Positions 29,182 to 38,772 of a DNA stretch of 64,000 nucleotides are shown here, piece after piece. Location: positions 2,314,501 through 2,378,500 of the forward strand of contig NZ_CP060718.1 of assembly GCF_014396785.1 (NCBI RefSeq). Direction: 5' to 3'. Position 1 is the stretch's first letter; the number at the start of each line of letters is the position of its first letter. The stretch comes from Sphingomonas lutea (GTDB taxonomy: Bacteria > Pseudomonadota > Alphaproteobacteria > Sphingomonadales > Sphingomonadaceae). The notes below the pieces were generated by a model that searched no databases, had not been told where the DNA came from, and saw only the letters and a program-made list of their open reading frames with translations. The translations under genes and the position numbers were made by a program.

Positions 29182-29880
29182 CTACTGGGCCGTCGCCGGC
29201 AGCGCCGCGCTTGCATCCACGCCGAGTGTAGCGGCGATCTGAACGGCGCGAGCGCGAAGTGCGTCCGGAACGGTGTTGTCCTTGGCGATGGTGGCAAAAA
29301 GGCGACCCGCTTCATCCCGCTTGCCCTGCTTCAACAATGCTGCGGCGGTCATTTCCCCGGCAGAGCCGAACCACGGCTGTCCCGGCTTGGCCAACGGCGC
29401 CATTCGGGCAATCACGTCTTCGGGCTTCATGCTGTCGAATTCGAGTGCAGTCTGCCGAAGGAGGGCGAGATCGCGATAGGGTTGCGGCATATCCTCGTCC
29501 CCGGACACCTCGCGATACTTGGCCAAGGCGAGCTTGATGTCGCGTTGTTCGATCGCGATCGCCGCACGGGTAAACAGCGCGGAGGCGCGAATCGCTTCGT
29601 CACTTTCGGCCGCCAGGCTATCGAGCTGCGCGGGTGCCTGGCGAATGTTTCCGTTGGCGATCGCGCGATAGATTTGCGCGAGCTGCTCGACCTGGGCTTC
29701 GGCTTTCCTGATCTGCTGCTGCTTCCAGAAAATATATCCGCCGCTGGCGACCAGGAACAGCACCACGCCGGCGATGATCCATGTGCCATATCGCTTCGCG
29801 AAGTCGCGCGCGCGGTCCCGCCGGAGGTTCTCGTCGACCTCCCGCAAAAAGGTTTCGCTAGTGTTCGGGGGTTGCGCCAA
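29182..29880 (-). CDS. YfgM-like TPR membrane protein
   Basis: 232 residues. The start is TTG 29880, with GAGG nine bases upstream. A soluble N-terminus (ETFLREVDENLRRDRARDFA) is followed by one membrane segment (WIIAGVVLFLVASGGYIF) and TPR-like helices facing the periplasm. This is the YfgM/DUF2133 architecture: an ancillary chaperone-like partner of the translocon, often next to bamB and der as here, with a gap of only 8 bp. Confidence 0.85.
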   Translation of the reverse strand: MAQPPNTSETFLREVDENLRRDRARDFAKRYGTWIIAGVVLFLVASGGYIFWKQQQIRKAEAQVEQLAQIYRAIANGNIRQAPAQLDSLAAESDEAIRASALFTRAAIAIEQRDIKLALAKYREVSGDEDMPQPYRDLALLRQTALEFDSMKPEDVIARMAPLAKPGQPWFGSAGEMTAAALLKQGKRDEAGRLFATIAKDNTVPDALRARAVQIAATLGVDASAALPATAQ

Positions 29881-30001
29881 AGACGTGCCTCAGTCCGCTC
29901 GCTCGGGGTCTTCATGCCGGATCGCTTCCTTCCCCACCCTTGATGAATGGAAGCTGGCGGCGACCGTCTAGCGGCTGGCGTGGCAAAGGCAAAGGGGCCG
30001 A

Positions 30002-30886
30002 TCAGGCGCTTTTCGGCCGATACGTCTGGTCGGCCGTGGGGAAGGCGCGGTCGCGCACTTCCTGTGCATAGGCCGCCGCCGCGTCGCCGATCCGCGCGGC
30101 GAGGTCGTCGTAACGCTTGACGAAACGCGGCGTGCGCTCGAACAGCCCGAGCATATCGTCGGTGACGAGGATTTGGCCGTCGCAGGCGTTTGAAGCGCCG
30201 ATGCCGATGATCGGAACGGCAATCGTATTGGCAAGCTCGGTCGCGAGCTCCTCCATCACCCCTTCGACGACGATGCAGAAGGCACCGGCCTCCGCGACCT
30301 TTTGCGCATCGCGGCGGATTTTCTTCGCTTCGGACGACTCCTTGCCGCGCGCGCCATAGCCGCCAAGGATATTCACTGCCTGCGGGGTCAGGCCCACGTG
30401 GCCGATCACCGGGATGCCGCGATGCGTCAGATATTCGATCGTCGGCGCCATTGCCTCGCCGCCTTCGAGCTTGACCGCGGCGCAGCCGGTTTCCTTCATC
30501 ACCCGCGCGCAACTTTCGAACGCCTGCTGCGGCGAGCCCTCATAGGAGCCGAACGGCATGTCGACCGCGACCAAGGCATGCCAGCTGCCGCGCACCACCG
30601 CCGCTCCGTGCGCGATCATCATGTCGAGCGTCACTGGGATCGTCGAGGGAAGGCCGTAGATCACCTGCCCCAGGCTGTCGCCGACGAGCAGGAAATCGCA
30701 ATGCGCGTCCAACAACTGCGCCATGCGCATCGTATAGGCCGTGAGCGCGACGATCGGCTGATCGGTGCGCCAGCCCTTGTCCGCTTCGACCTTGCGCGCG
30801 CGAATGGCGGGCGCGGTCATGCGCTTGCCAGGGACCGGCGAGGGCGTCGCACGGCTGGTCGACGTGTCGAGGGTGAAGGTCGACAT
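30002..30886 (-). CDS. panB: Ketopantoate hydroxymethyltransferase PanB
   Basis: 294 residues from ATG 30886. Adds a hydroxymethyl group to alpha-ketoisovalerate in pantothenate (CoA) synthesis. Motifs are [32 protein letters not shown] and [15 protein letters not shown] (metal- and substrate-binding), and [20 protein letters not shown]. It has a ~25-residue N-terminal extension. No other pan gene is adjacent. Confidence 0.95.
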   Translation of the reverse strand: MSTFTLDTSTSRATPSPVPGKRMTAPAIRARKVEADKGWRTDQPIVALTAYTMRMAQLLDAHCDFLLVGDSLGQVIYGLPSTIPVTLDMMIAHGAAVVRGSWHALVAVDMPFGSYEGSPQQAFESCARVMKETGCAAVKLEGGEAMAPTIEYLTHRGIPVIGHVGLTPQAVNILGGYGARGKESSEAKKIRRDAQKVAEAGAFCIVVEGVMEELATELANTIAVPIIGIGASNACDGQILVTDDMLGLFERTPRFVKRYDDLAARIGDAAAAYAQEVRDRAFPTADQTYRPKSA

Positions 30887-30947
30887 AAGGCGCGGCTCTA
30901 GCGCCTCCGCCACCGGAAGGAAATCGGACGTACAGTGCGAGCGCGGT

Positions 30948-30981
30948 CGTTAATCCGGAACATTAACGGCCTTCCGTCGTC
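30948..30981 (+). promoter_or_regulatory. Inverted repeat overlapping a possible EcfG promoter
   Basis: CGTTAAT (30948-30954) and ATTAACG (30962-30968) form a perfect inverted repeat around CCGGAAC. GGAAC at 30957-30961 followed after 16 bases by CGTC (30978-30981) is close to the GGAAC-N16/17-CGTT promoter of the alphaproteobacterial general stress sigma factor. The next start is at 31038. Confidence 0.4.
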
Positions 30982-31037
30982 GAACCGGGCAAGTGCGCGG
31001 ACGCCAGCGTCCACGTGGATGTGATCTGGAGTTGACC

Positions 31038-31232
31038 ATGTTTGACCGTTCGATGCTGCGCGATGCGGCATTCGCCATCCTGTTGGGTGTGCCGACACTG
31101 GCCCTGGCCCGTCCCCAATCCGAACCTGCTCCCCTGAATGCGCCGGCGGCGCAGCCACTGGTCGAGCAAGCGGCGATCGCCGATCAGAGCCAGGCCGAGC
31201 GCCGCTTCACCGTTTCCGACACGCAGGCCTAG
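31038..31232 (+). CDS. Small exported protein, unknown
   Basis: 64 residues from ATG 31038. A signal peptide is seen (MLRDAAFAILLGVPTLALA, cut after ALA). The mature part is ~40 residues, Ala/Pro/Gln-rich and without cysteines. Its 3' end overlaps the convergent membrane-protein gene by 4 bases. No family recognised. Confidence 0.5.
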   Translation: MFDRSMLRDAAFAILLGVPTLALARPQSEPAPLNAPAAQPLVEQAAIADQSQAERRFTVSDTQA

Positions 31233-31663
31233 CGCAACCAGCCGCGCTGGCGTGAGTGCCGCGCGAACCAGTAAATCGTCCATGTCACGGCCGTGACCAC
31301 AATGGCGACGATCAGGTCGTTGGCCGACATGTTCTCGCGAAGTTCGGTCACGACGATCAGCCCCGCAAGCCATACCAGCACCGCGACAAGCGCGACCAGC
31401 AGGACCCATTCGGCCAGCTTGCGCTTCATCACCAGAAGAACCGTTCCGGCAAGGCCGACCCACACTGCGACGGCGTTGGCGCCTGTTACCCAGGTCGGCT
31501 CGGCTAGGTAGGCGGCGCGCTGGTCCAGCGTCAGGCTAGCGGGATCGGCGAGGACATGCGTCAGATAGGCCACGCATCCCAAGCCCATGAATAGAAGTGA
31601 CGCGATCGCCGCGGGCGTGAACCAGCCCGCAATTGGCCGCGGCGAATATGAATCCTCGGTCAT
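31229..31663 (-). CDS. Four-TM membrane protein downstream of Rrf2 regulator
   Basis: 144 residues from ATG 31663, which overlaps the regulator's stop as ATGA. Four hydrophobic segments are visible (AAIASLLFMGLGCVAYLTHV, AVAVWVGLAGTVLLVM, VLLVALVAVLVWLAGLIVVT, IVAIVVTAVTWTIYWF). It is probably co-expressed with the Rrf2 regulator. The function is unknown. Confidence 0.65.
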   Translation of the reverse strand: MTEDSYSPRPIAGWFTPAAIASLLFMGLGCVAYLTHVLADPASLTLDQRAAYLAEPTWVTGANAVAVWVGLAGTVLLVMKRKLAEWVLLVALVAVLVWLAGLIVVTELRENMSANDLIVAIVVTAVTWTIYWFARHSRQRGWLR

Positions 31664-32127
31664 GATTCCCCCTGTTTTTGGCGCGCGTCGGTGGCGCCAT
31701 TGCCAAAACGCTCTTCCCAATCGGCGCCCTGCGCAAGCGAAATGGAATCGAGCAATTCGGTCGTTTGATCGCGCAAGATCGCGAAGGCGCGGCGAATGGC
31801 GCAGGTTGCCTCGTCGCGGCAGTCGCCGCAGGGCGCGTAGTGATTGACGCTGGCGCAGGACACGAGCGCGATCGGCCCTTCCATGCTGCGAACGATCTCA
31901 CCGAAGGAAATCTGCTCCGGCGGGCGAGCGAGCCGATAGCCGCCCTTGGGCCCGCGCGCGCTCTTGACCAGTCCGGCGCGCTTGAGGTCGAGCATTATGA
32001 GTTCAAGATATTTGGGCGGGACCTGCTGCGTTTCCGCGATCCGGCTTAATTGAACGGGCAAGCCGTCCTGCGCCTCGGCCAGGAACAACAGCGAACGCAA
32101 CGCATAACGGGTTTTCTGGGCAATCAT
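31660..32127 (-). CDS. Rrf2 family transcriptional regulator
   Basis: 155 residues. The N-terminal winged helix (KTRYALRSLLFLAEAQDGLP and ARGPKGGYRLARPPEQIS) is the Rrf2 signature. Cysteines CASVNHYAPCGDCRDEATC sit in the loop that binds an Fe-S cluster in IscR, NsrR and RirA relatives, so it may sense iron, NO or redox state. No isc/suf genes are adjacent; the only coupled gene is a small membrane protein. Which subclass it belongs to cannot be told from sequence alone. Confidence 0.88.
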   Translation of the reverse strand: MIAQKTRYALRSLLFLAEAQDGLPVQLSRIAETQQVPPKYLELIMLDLKRAGLVKSARGPKGGYRLARPPEQISFGEIVRSMEGPIALVSCASVNHYAPCGDCRDEATCAIRRAFAILRDQTTELLDSISLAQGADWEERFGNGATDARQKQGES

Positions 32128-32169
32128 GCTTGTGGCCGACGGTAGCGCCGCCCCGCGCCCGAGGCAAAG

Positions 32170-32745
32170 TCAGCCTTCGATGACGACCTTCGACCCGACG
32201 CGGGTCAGGGCATAGAGCTTCTCGGCAAACTTCATCGGCAGCCGGACGCACCCGTGGCTTGCGGGGTAGCCGGGGTTGGCACCGCCGTGGAGCGCGATGC
32301 CATATTCGTCGAGCCGCTGCATGAAGGGCATGGGCGCATTGTCATATTTGCGGCTGCGGTGGAATTTCTTCTTTTCCAGCACCGACCAGAAGCCGAGCGG
32401 CGTCACCTTGCCGGTCTTGGCGCTCGAAATGCTCGATGCTCCCACCAATTGCGGCCCGCGGTACGCGTATGCCGTCTGGGTAAGCAGGTCGATCACGATC
32501 CGCGTCTCCCCGGCCTGCGGCACCGAAGCGGCCCACACGAACTCGCCCGGCGCAAGCCCGCCGCGGCTGAAGGTCGCGAGCATGTCCTTGTGCGCCTTGG
32601 GGGCATTGCCCTGGGTCCAGCGATAGGGTGGCGGCTGCGGCGCCGGTGCGGTCGCGGCAACGCTGCGCGGCGCGCTGAACGGCGTAATCGCCGAACAACC
32701 TGAGAGGAGTGCCGCGGCCAGGATCAGGGGAATTGAGAACTTCAT
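32170..32745 (-). CDS. L,D-transpeptidase (YkuD) lipoprotein
   Basis: 191 residues. The signal peptide ends in the lipobox ALLSGC. The YkuD domain carries the catalytic block ALHGGANPGYPASHGCVRLP with the HxxxxxxxxSHGCVR pattern, so Cys is the nucleophile. Such enzymes make 3-3 crosslinks or attach proteins to peptidoglycan. It lies just downstream of the Rrf2 gene, on the same strand and 42 bp apart. Confidence 0.9.
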   Translation of the reverse strand: MKFSIPLILAAALLSGCSAITPFSAPRSVAATAPAPQPPPYRWTQGNAPKAHKDMLATFSRGGLAPGEFVWAASVPQAGETRIVIDLLTQTAYAYRGPQLVGASSISSAKTGKVTPLGFWSVLEKKKFHRSRKYDNAPMPFMQRLDEYGIALHGGANPGYPASHGCVRLPMKFAEKLYALTRVGSKVVIEG

Positions 32746-32806
32746 GCCTGCGAGACAGCCGAAGCGCGCCGGGCCGTCAATGCCCCGGTAAACGGCGATT
32801 TAGCGG

Positions 32807-35731
32807 TTAACTCTTGTGCGCATGCGCCGACGAACCGTCCGCGGCGCCCAGGCCAAGCGTCGCCAGCTTCGCCGCCAAATCGTCGTTCCGAAACGGCTTG
32901 GTCAGCCGCGGCAGGTCGGCGGCAATGCCTTCGATATCGGTATATCCCGACACGACAAGCACGGGCATGTCGGGCTTCTCGTCCCGCAGCCGCCGCGCCA
33001 GCTCGGTCCCGGTCATCCCGGGCATGAGGTGATCGGTAACAAGGAGGTCGGGTTCGAGGCCCTGCTCGACGAGGAGCATCGCCTGTTCCGCCGACTCAGC
33101 CTCGATCACGCCATAGCCGAGCCCGGCAAGCATATCCGCGGTGCTTGCGCGCACGAGTTCCTCATCATCGACAAGGAGGACCTGGCCTTGCGAATCGCGC
33201 GGCCCCGTGGGCTCCGTCGGAATCGTCACTGGAGCGGCAACGTCGTCGGTTCGCGGAAGCCACAGCGCGACATTGGTCCCAAGCCCAGGCCGGCTGTCAA
33301 TCGTCAGCGCACCGCCCAGCTGCGAGGCAAGGCCGTGGACCATCGACAGGCCGAGGCCCGTGCCCTTGCCGACGCCCTTGGTCGAGAAGAACGGCTCGAC
33401 CGAACGCGCGACCGTAACCTCGTCCATGCCGATCCCCGTGTCGGCGACGGACAGACGGACATATTCGCCGGTTGGGAGGCCCGACCGGTGCCCGGTGCGG
33501 ATGCGCTCCAAATCGGCACTGATCCGCAGCGTTCCGCCGTCGGGCATGGCGTCGCGGGCGTTCACGCCAAGGTTGAGCAACGCCATTTCGAGCTGGTTCG
33601 CATCGGCCTTCGCCAGCGGCAGATCTTTTTCGGCCTCGACGACCACCCGAATCTGCGGGCCAGTCGTGCTCGCCAGAAGCTCGGCCATGCCCGTCACCAG
33701 CTCGACCACGTTGACGGCGGTCGATTGCAGCGGCTGGCGCCGGGCGAAGGCGAGCAGGCGTTGCACCAGCGTCTTTGCCCGATCGGACGACTGGAGCGCG
33801 CCTTCGATCAGCCTCTGCTCGCGTTCGCCGCCCACGCCCTTGCGCTGCAGCATGTCGAGCGCCCCGACGATCGGCGTCAGCAGATTGTTGAAATCGTGCG
33901 CGACGCCCCCGGTCAGCTGGCCCATCGCCTCCATCTTCTGGCTTTGGCGGAGCTGCTCCTGGGCGTCGGCGAGCTCGGTTTCGCGCGCCTTGCTGGCGCT
34001 GAGATCGCGTCCCACCGCAATGAAATTGACCCCATCGGGCTCGGGGGCGACGGTCCATTCGATGTGCTTCCAACCGCCGTTCCGGGTCGCGATACGATTC
34101 TCGAACCGAGCGGGCTCACGCGTGTCGGCCATCTTGCCGATCGCCGCCAGGGTCGGCGGCATGTCGTCGGGATGCATGAACGTGGCATAAGCCCGGGTGA
34201 GAAGTTCGGTTTCGCTCCAGCCGAGAACCTTGGTCCAGGCAGGGCTGACCGCCGACATCATGCCCCCATAATCGGCCCGTGCCAGCATATCTTGGGACAA
34301 GTTCCAGAGCCGGTCGCGCTCGGCCGAACGCAGATCGATTTGCTCTTCCAAGGTCTCATTTAGGTCGCGCAGTCGTTTTTCGGCGGAATGACGAGCAGTG
34401 ATGTCATTGAACAAGACGGCGACACGGCGCTGCTCCGGAGCCCCGACGCGGAAAGCAATGATATCAAACCATCGGCCGAGAGGCGCTGCTTCGCCCTCGA
34501 CGCGCAGCGGTTCCCCGGTCATCGCCACATGCCCGTAACGTTCGAACCACTCCTCTTCCAGATCGGGCGCAAATTCGCGCATGCGACGCCCGACCGCGCC
34601 GTCGAGGCCTGACTGACGCTCAAAGGCCGGATTTGCCTCCACGAACCAGTAATCGGTCGCGCGCCCGTGTTCGTCGAGAATCAATTCGATGATGCAAAAG
34701 CCAGCATCGATCGCTTCGAACAAGGTGCGGTAACGAACTTCGCTTTCCCGCAGCGCCTCGTCGGCACGACGGCGGGCGACCGCGGCGCGCGTGCGATTGG
34801 CGAACTCCGCGGCGACGGCGATTTCGTCTTCGTTCCAGATCCTGGGGTTGGGCGCGTGAACGAAGACCTGGGCCACCGTCTCACCATCTTCCACAACCGG
34901 AGAATCGATGAACGCCCCGATCCCAAGCTTCCGGAATTGGGCGGCGCGCGCACTAGTGCGGGGATCGTCCGCGATATTGGCAACCGAGACGACTTCTCCG
35001 CGGCGCAATTCGTCAATGTAGGTGCCATAGTCCGCAAAAGCGTGCACACCGGTCACGTCCGGCAAGCCCGGCGTGCTCCAGGTCCTGCCAACGCGGATCG
35101 TCCCCGCTGCCGAGTCAATGTCGCCATACCCTACGCGACAAGCATTCAACGCCTTGCCGAGAAGTTCAGCCGAAGCTTGCGCAATCTCCTCGGGATCAGC
35201 GATATCGCGCAGTCGATCATCAAGCATCGACAGGGCTGACCACCGACGCTCGGCGAGAACGCGCTCGGTGGTCTCGGCGCCGGCGCAAAACATTCCCGCG
35301 ATTGCACCGCTTTCGTCGCGAAGCGGCGAATAGGAAAAGGTGTACCAAGTATCTTCAGGGTACCCGTTGCGCTCCATCACCAGATGAAGGTTCTCGGACC
35401 AGGTCGCTTCGCCCGCCAAGGCCTGATCGACTAGCGGCGAGATGTCATCCCAGATTTCCGACCACACTTCCTTGAATGGCCGGCCGAGCGCCCACGGGTG
35501 CTTGTTGCCGAAGACCGGCCGGTATCCATCGTTGTACAGGAAGGCGAGTTCGGGTCCCCAGGCGACGAACATCAAATGCTTGTTGGCAAGCATCAGCTGC
35601 ACCGCCGAGCGAAGCGATTGCGGCCATGTCGACGGCTCGCCGACCGGGGACGTTGACCAATCGTGGGTGCGAAAGAGCTCGGCCATCTCGCCCTTCGCAC
35701 CAAATGCCGGGTCGAGGTTTACCAATCCCAC
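32807..35731 (-). CDS. Hybrid sensor histidine kinase (PAS-GAF-PAS-PAS-HK-REC)
   Basis: 974 residues from GTG 35731; ATG 35686 (residue 16) is also possible. There is no membrane segment, so it is cytosolic. Domains: PAS about 45-160, GAF about 170-320, PAS 330-450, short coiled coil 450-475, PAS 480-580, HisKA with GGVAHDFNNLL (phospho-His612), HATPase with NARDAMPDGG, DTGIGM and GKGTGLGLS, and REC about 850-960 with Asp900 (TDHLMPG) and Lys945. A multi-input phosphorelay kinase; signal unknown. No response regulator is next to it, but an Hpt protein lies 6 kb away. Confidence 0.9.
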   Translation of the reverse strand: MGLVNLDPAFGAKGEMAELFRTHDWSTSPVGEPSTWPQSLRSAVQLMLANKHLMFVAWGPELAFLYNDGYRPVFGNKHPWALGRPFKEVWSEIWDDISPLVDQALAGEATWSENLHLVMERNGYPEDTWYTFSYSPLRDESGAIAGMFCAGAETTERVLAERRWSALSMLDDRLRDIADPEEIAQASAELLGKALNACRVGYGDIDSAAGTIRVGRTWSTPGLPDVTGVHAFADYGTYIDELRRGEVVSVANIADDPRTSARAAQFRKLGIGAFIDSPVVEDGETVAQVFVHAPNPRIWNEDEIAVAAEFANRTRAAVARRRADEALRESEVRYRTLFEAIDAGFCIIELILDEHGRATDYWFVEANPAFERQSGLDGAVGRRMREFAPDLEEEWFERYGHVAMTGEPLRVEGEAAPLGRWFDIIAFRVGAPEQRRVAVLFNDITARHSAEKRLRDLNETLEEQIDLRSAERDRLWNLSQDMLARADYGGMMSAVSPAWTKVLGWSETELLTRAYATFMHPDDMPPTLAAIGKMADTREPARFENRIATRNGGWKHIEWTVAPEPDGVNFIAVGRDLSASKARETELADAQEQLRQSQKMEAMGQLTGGVAHDFNNLLTPIVGALDMLQRKGVGGEREQRLIEGALQSSDRAKTLVQRLLAFARRQPLQSTAVNVVELVTGMAELLASTTGPQIRVVVEAEKDLPLAKADANQLEMALLNLGVNARDAMPDGGTLRISADLERIRTGHRSGLPTGEYVRLSVADTGIGMDEVTVARSVEPFFSTKGVGKGTGLGLSMVHGLASQLGGALTIDSRPGLGTNVALWLPRTDDVAAPVTIPTEPTGPRDSQGQVLLVDDEELVRASTADMLAGLGYGVIEAESAEQAMLLVEQGLEPDLLVTDHLMPGMTGTELARRLRDEKPDMPVLVVSGYTDIEGIAADLPRLTKPFRNDDLAAKLATLGLGAADGSSAHAHKS

Positions 35732-35859
35732 CTAGGTGACACCCTTCCCGCCCGCATCAGGATCGAGTGTCCTGTTCTGCAACGGAGAGTCAAGCAGGCC
35801 ATTCGGCCCTGCCCTAGGAGCCTGTGCGATCGGAAAGTTTGCCGTCAACGAGTAGCCGA

Positions 35860-37431
35860 TCACTCCCATTCGATCGTGCCCGGTGGCTTGGACGTATAGT
35901 CGTAGACGACGCGGTTGATGCCCTGCACTTCGTTGACGATGCGCGTCGCGACGCGGCTGAGAAAGGCGGCGTCGAACGGATAGATGTCCGCGGTCATGCC
36001 GTCGACGCTGGTCACCGCGCGAAGGGCGCAGACGTAATCGTAGGTGCGATAGTCCCCCATCACCCCGACGCTGCGCACGGGCAGAAGAACCGCGAACGCC
36101 TGCCAGATCGCGTCGTACAAACCGGCGCTGCGGATTTCCTCGAGATAGACTGCGTCCGCCTTGCGCAAGATGTCGCATTTGTCCTTCGTCACCTCGCCCG
36201 GGATGCGGATTGCCAGGCCCGGGCCGGGGAACGGGTGGCGGCCGACGAAGACGTCGGGAAGCCCAAGCTCGCGGCCGAGCACGCGGACTTCATCCTTGAA
36301 CAGCTCACGCAATGGCTCGACCAATTGCATGTTCATGCGCTCGGGCAGGCCGCCGACATTGTGGTGGCTCTTGATCGTCACCGACGGCCCGCCGGTGAAG
36401 CTGACGCTTTCGATCACGTCGGGATAAAGCGTGCCCTGCGCAAGGAAGTCGGCGCCGCCGATCCGCCGCGCTTCCTCATCAAACACGTCGATGAAGGTCT
36501 TGCCGATGAACTTGCGCTTGGCCTCGGGGTCGGTGACGCCAGCGAGGCCGGTGAGGAAATCCTGCTCGGCGTCCACGACCACGAGCGGGATGTTGTAATG
36601 GTCACGGAACAGACCTTCGACATGCGCGCGCTCATTGAGGCGCAGCAGCCCGTGATCGACGAACACGCAGGTCAACTGGTCGCCGATCGCTTCGTGGATC
36701 AGCACCGCGGCAACCGCGCTGTCGACCCCGCCCGATAGCCCGCAAATGACCTTGCCGTCGCCGACCTGGGCACGAATGTCGGCGATCTTCTGGTCGCGGT
36801 AGGCGGCCATCGTCCAGTCGCCCGAGCAACCGCAGACATGGCGTACGAAATTCGCCAGCAGCTTGCCGCCATCGGGCGTGTGCACGACCTCGGGGTGGAA
36901 TTGCGTGCCGTAATAGCGGCGCTCTTCATTGGCGATGACCGCGAAGGGCGCGCCGTCGCTGACCGCGACGATTCTAAAGCCAGGCGCGAATTCGGTGACC
37001 TTGTCGCCGTGGCTCATCCACACCTGATGGCGCTCGCCGATTTGCCACAGGCCATCGAACAAGGCGCATTCTTCAGTGATGGTGATGAAGGCGCGGCCGA
37101 ACTCGCCGTCCCATTCGCCGTCCTTGCCCGGCTCGACGCGCCCGCCGAGCTGGTGGCTCATGACCTGCTGGCCGTAACAGATGCCAAGGATCGGCAGGCC
37201 GCTATCGAACAGCGCCTCAGGCGCCCGCGGCGAGCCTTCTTCCGGCACGCCGGCCGGCGAGCCTGACAGAATGATGCCCTTGGGCTTGAGGCGCCGAAAG
37301 GCCTCTTCTGCCATCGAGAACGGCGCGATTTCGGAGTAAACGCCGGCTTCGCGCACGCGCCGCGCGATGAGCTGCGTCACCTGGCTGCCGAAGTCGACGA
37401 TGAGAATGGATTCGGTGTGCTGGACCGTCAT
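35860..37431 (-). CDS. guaA: GMP synthase (glutamine-hydrolysing)
   Basis: 523 residues from ATG 37431; the longer frame start adds nine unlikely residues. Converts XMP to GMP. The amidotransferase domain has [17 protein letters not shown] with the nucleophile Cys. The ATP-pyrophosphatase domain has [20 protein letters not shown]. The C-terminal dimerisation domain ends in [14 protein letters not shown]. With purL and purA this window holds three scattered purine genes. Confidence 0.97.
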   Translation of the reverse strand: MTVQHTESILIVDFGSQVTQLIARRVREAGVYSEIAPFSMAEEAFRRLKPKGIILSGSPAGVPEEGSPRAPEALFDSGLPILGICYGQQVMSHQLGGRVEPGKDGEWDGEFGRAFITITEECALFDGLWQIGERHQVWMSHGDKVTEFAPGFRIVAVSDGAPFAVIANEERRYYGTQFHPEVVHTPDGGKLLANFVRHVCGCSGDWTMAAYRDQKIADIRAQVGDGKVICGLSGGVDSAVAAVLIHEAIGDQLTCVFVDHGLLRLNERAHVEGLFRDHYNIPLVVVDAEQDFLTGLAGVTDPEAKRKFIGKTFIDVFDEEARRIGGADFLAQGTLYPDVIESVSFTGGPSVTIKSHHNVGGLPERMNMQLVEPLRELFKDEVRVLGRELGLPDVFVGRHPFPGPGLAIRIPGEVTKDKCDILRKADAVYLEEIRSAGLYDAIWQAFAVLLPVRSVGVMGDYRTYDYVCALRAVTSVDGMTADIYPFDAAFLSRVATRIVNEVQGINRVVYDYTSKPPGTIEWE

Positions 37432-37455
37432 GGCGGGCGGATAGAGAGGCCCGCG

Positions 37456-37494
37456 CACAAAAACAATGCGCCGGAGCCTTTCGACCCCGGCGCA
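37456..37494 (-). terminator. Rho-independent terminator of Gly/Tyr-rich gene
   Basis: On the minus strand TGCGCCGG pairs with CCGGCGCA (37467-37474 with 37487-37494), followed by TTGTTTTTGTG. It lies 25 bases after the stop of the Gly/Tyr-rich protein gene and 25 bases before the guaA start. Confidence 0.85.
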
Positions 37495-37518
37495 CCGTTC
37501 GCTGGCAGCTATCCGCGC

Positions 37519-38094
37519 TTAGTAGCGACGGTAACCGTACTGCGAGTAGTCGTACGGCGTGTACTGCTGGTTGTAGCCATAATTCACCGACGTGCGATCA
37601 AGGTCGACGTCGCTGACGTAGCCGCGATAATCGACGCGGCAACGGAACGTCAGGTCCGGCACAGTCTGGCCGTTATAGCCGTAGCCGGCCTGCACACCCG
37701 TCGAAGCAACGCCGCGGACAGTGAGCCCACCGTTCGAGCGCGGTTCGACCCGGCTGATGCCCAGCACGCGCGCACCGCCGGTGGCGCCGTAGCCGTAACC
37801 GTAACCGTAACCGTAGCCACTGTAGTTGCGGGCAAGACGCGCCTGCACGGCATTGACGCACTGGCTGACGGCGACCTGGCTGTTGGCGCGGTAGCCATAG
37901 CCCTGGTTGTAGCCGTAACCCTGGTTGTACGCCCCGCCGCCGAGGACCTGGTTCAGAACCTGGCCGATGACGTTGGCGCCATTGTTGTAACCGTAGCCAT
38001 AGGGCTGCGGATAATATTGAGCCGCAGCGGGTGCTGCGCTGAACAGCGCAGCGGCAACCACGCCGCCCGCCAACACTTTCGTGATTGCCTTCAT
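37519..38094 (-). CDS. Gly/Tyr-rich exported protein
   Basis: 191 residues from ATG 38094. The signal peptide MKAITKVLAGGVVAAALFSA ends at AAAQ. The mature protein is rich in Gly, Tyr, Asn and Gln with repeats such as YNQGYGYNQGYGYR and an alternating Gly-Tyr run encoded by a hexanucleotide tandem repeat (about 37786-37818). The C-terminal half holds a more conserved part (DLTFRCRVDYRGYVSDVDLD) with one Cys, pairing possibly with the Cys in VSQCVNAVQ. An envelope or surface role is likely; the function is not known. It has its own terminator. Confidence 0.75.
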   Translation of the reverse strand: MKAITKVLAGGVVAAALFSAAPAAAQYYPQPYGYGYNNGANVIGQVLNQVLGGGAYNQGYGYNQGYGYRANSQVAVSQCVNAVQARLARNYSGYGYGYGYGYGATGGARVLGISRVEPRSNGGLTVRGVASTGVQAGYGYNGQTVPDLTFRCRVDYRGYVSDVDLDRTSVNYGYNQQYTPYDYSQYGYRRY

Positions 38095-38187
38095 CGATAC
38101 TCTCCTCATCACCAGCGGCTCGCGCACGAACGCACGGCCGCCCAGTGAGGGTGCAATATCGTTACGGCGCTGCAGCGTTGCTGAACT

Positions 38188-38216
38188 GCGCGTTTGCTGC
38201 CGTTCAGCAAACGCGC
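38188..38216 (-). terminator. Strong hairpin after rplQ
   Basis: GCGCGTTTGCTG (38188-38199) pairs perfectly over 12 bp with CAGCAAACGCGC (38205-38216), loop CCGTT. It sits 25 bases past the rplQ stop. There is no T run, so the terminator call is from position and stem strength. Confidence 0.55.
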
Positions 38217-38240
38217 TCGTCTCAGAGAGGCGAAGCGGCC

Positions 38241-38660
38241 TTACGCGGCTTCGAATTCTTCCTCGTTCATGACCGGGCCCGAATCCTGCCCCTTGGCCGA
38301 CACGTCGCGGTCGACGAACTCGATGATTGCCATCGGTGCCGCGTCCGACTGGCGGATGCCGGCCTTGATCACGCGGGTGTAGCCACCGTCGCGCTTGGCA
38401 TAGCGCTTGGCGAGGACGTCGAACAACTTCACCAGCTGCGCATCGTCCATCAGCCGCGACTGGGCGAGGCGGCGATTCGACAGCCCGCCGCGCTTGGCCA
38501 GGGTGACCAGCTTCTCGACGTAGGGGCGAAGTTCCTTCGCCTTGGCCGTGGTGGTGGTGATCTGCTCATGCTTGATCAGCGCGGCCGCCATGTTGCGGAA
38601 CAGGGCCGCACGGTGGCTCGAGGTGCGCTGAAGCTTACGTCCGCCTACGCGATGGCGCAT
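38241..38660 (-). CDS. rplQ: 50S ribosomal protein L17
   Basis: 139 residues. The N-terminus ([20 protein letters not shown]) and [19 protein letters not shown] are typical L17. The C-terminal ~20 residues are acidic ([14 protein letters not shown]), as in other sphingomonads. A site AAAGGA precedes the ATG. rpoA, normally directly upstream, is absent: the next gene on this strand is a desaturase, 112 bp away. Confidence 0.96.
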   Translation of the reverse strand: MRHRVGGRKLQRTSSHRAALFRNMAAALIKHEQITTTTAKAKELRPYVEKLVTLAKRGGLSNRRLAQSRLMDDAQLVKLFDVLAKRYAKRDGGYTRVIKAGIRQSDAAPMAIIEFVDRDVSAKGQDSGPVMNEEEFEAA

Positions 38661-38772
38661 GGGTCATTCCTTTTCGTTCGTCAGGGGACCGTATGAGGCA
38701 TCCCCGGCCACGCAATTCTTTGGGGCGATTGCGCAAAGCCCTAAATGACGACGGCGAGCCATCAGCCCGCCC

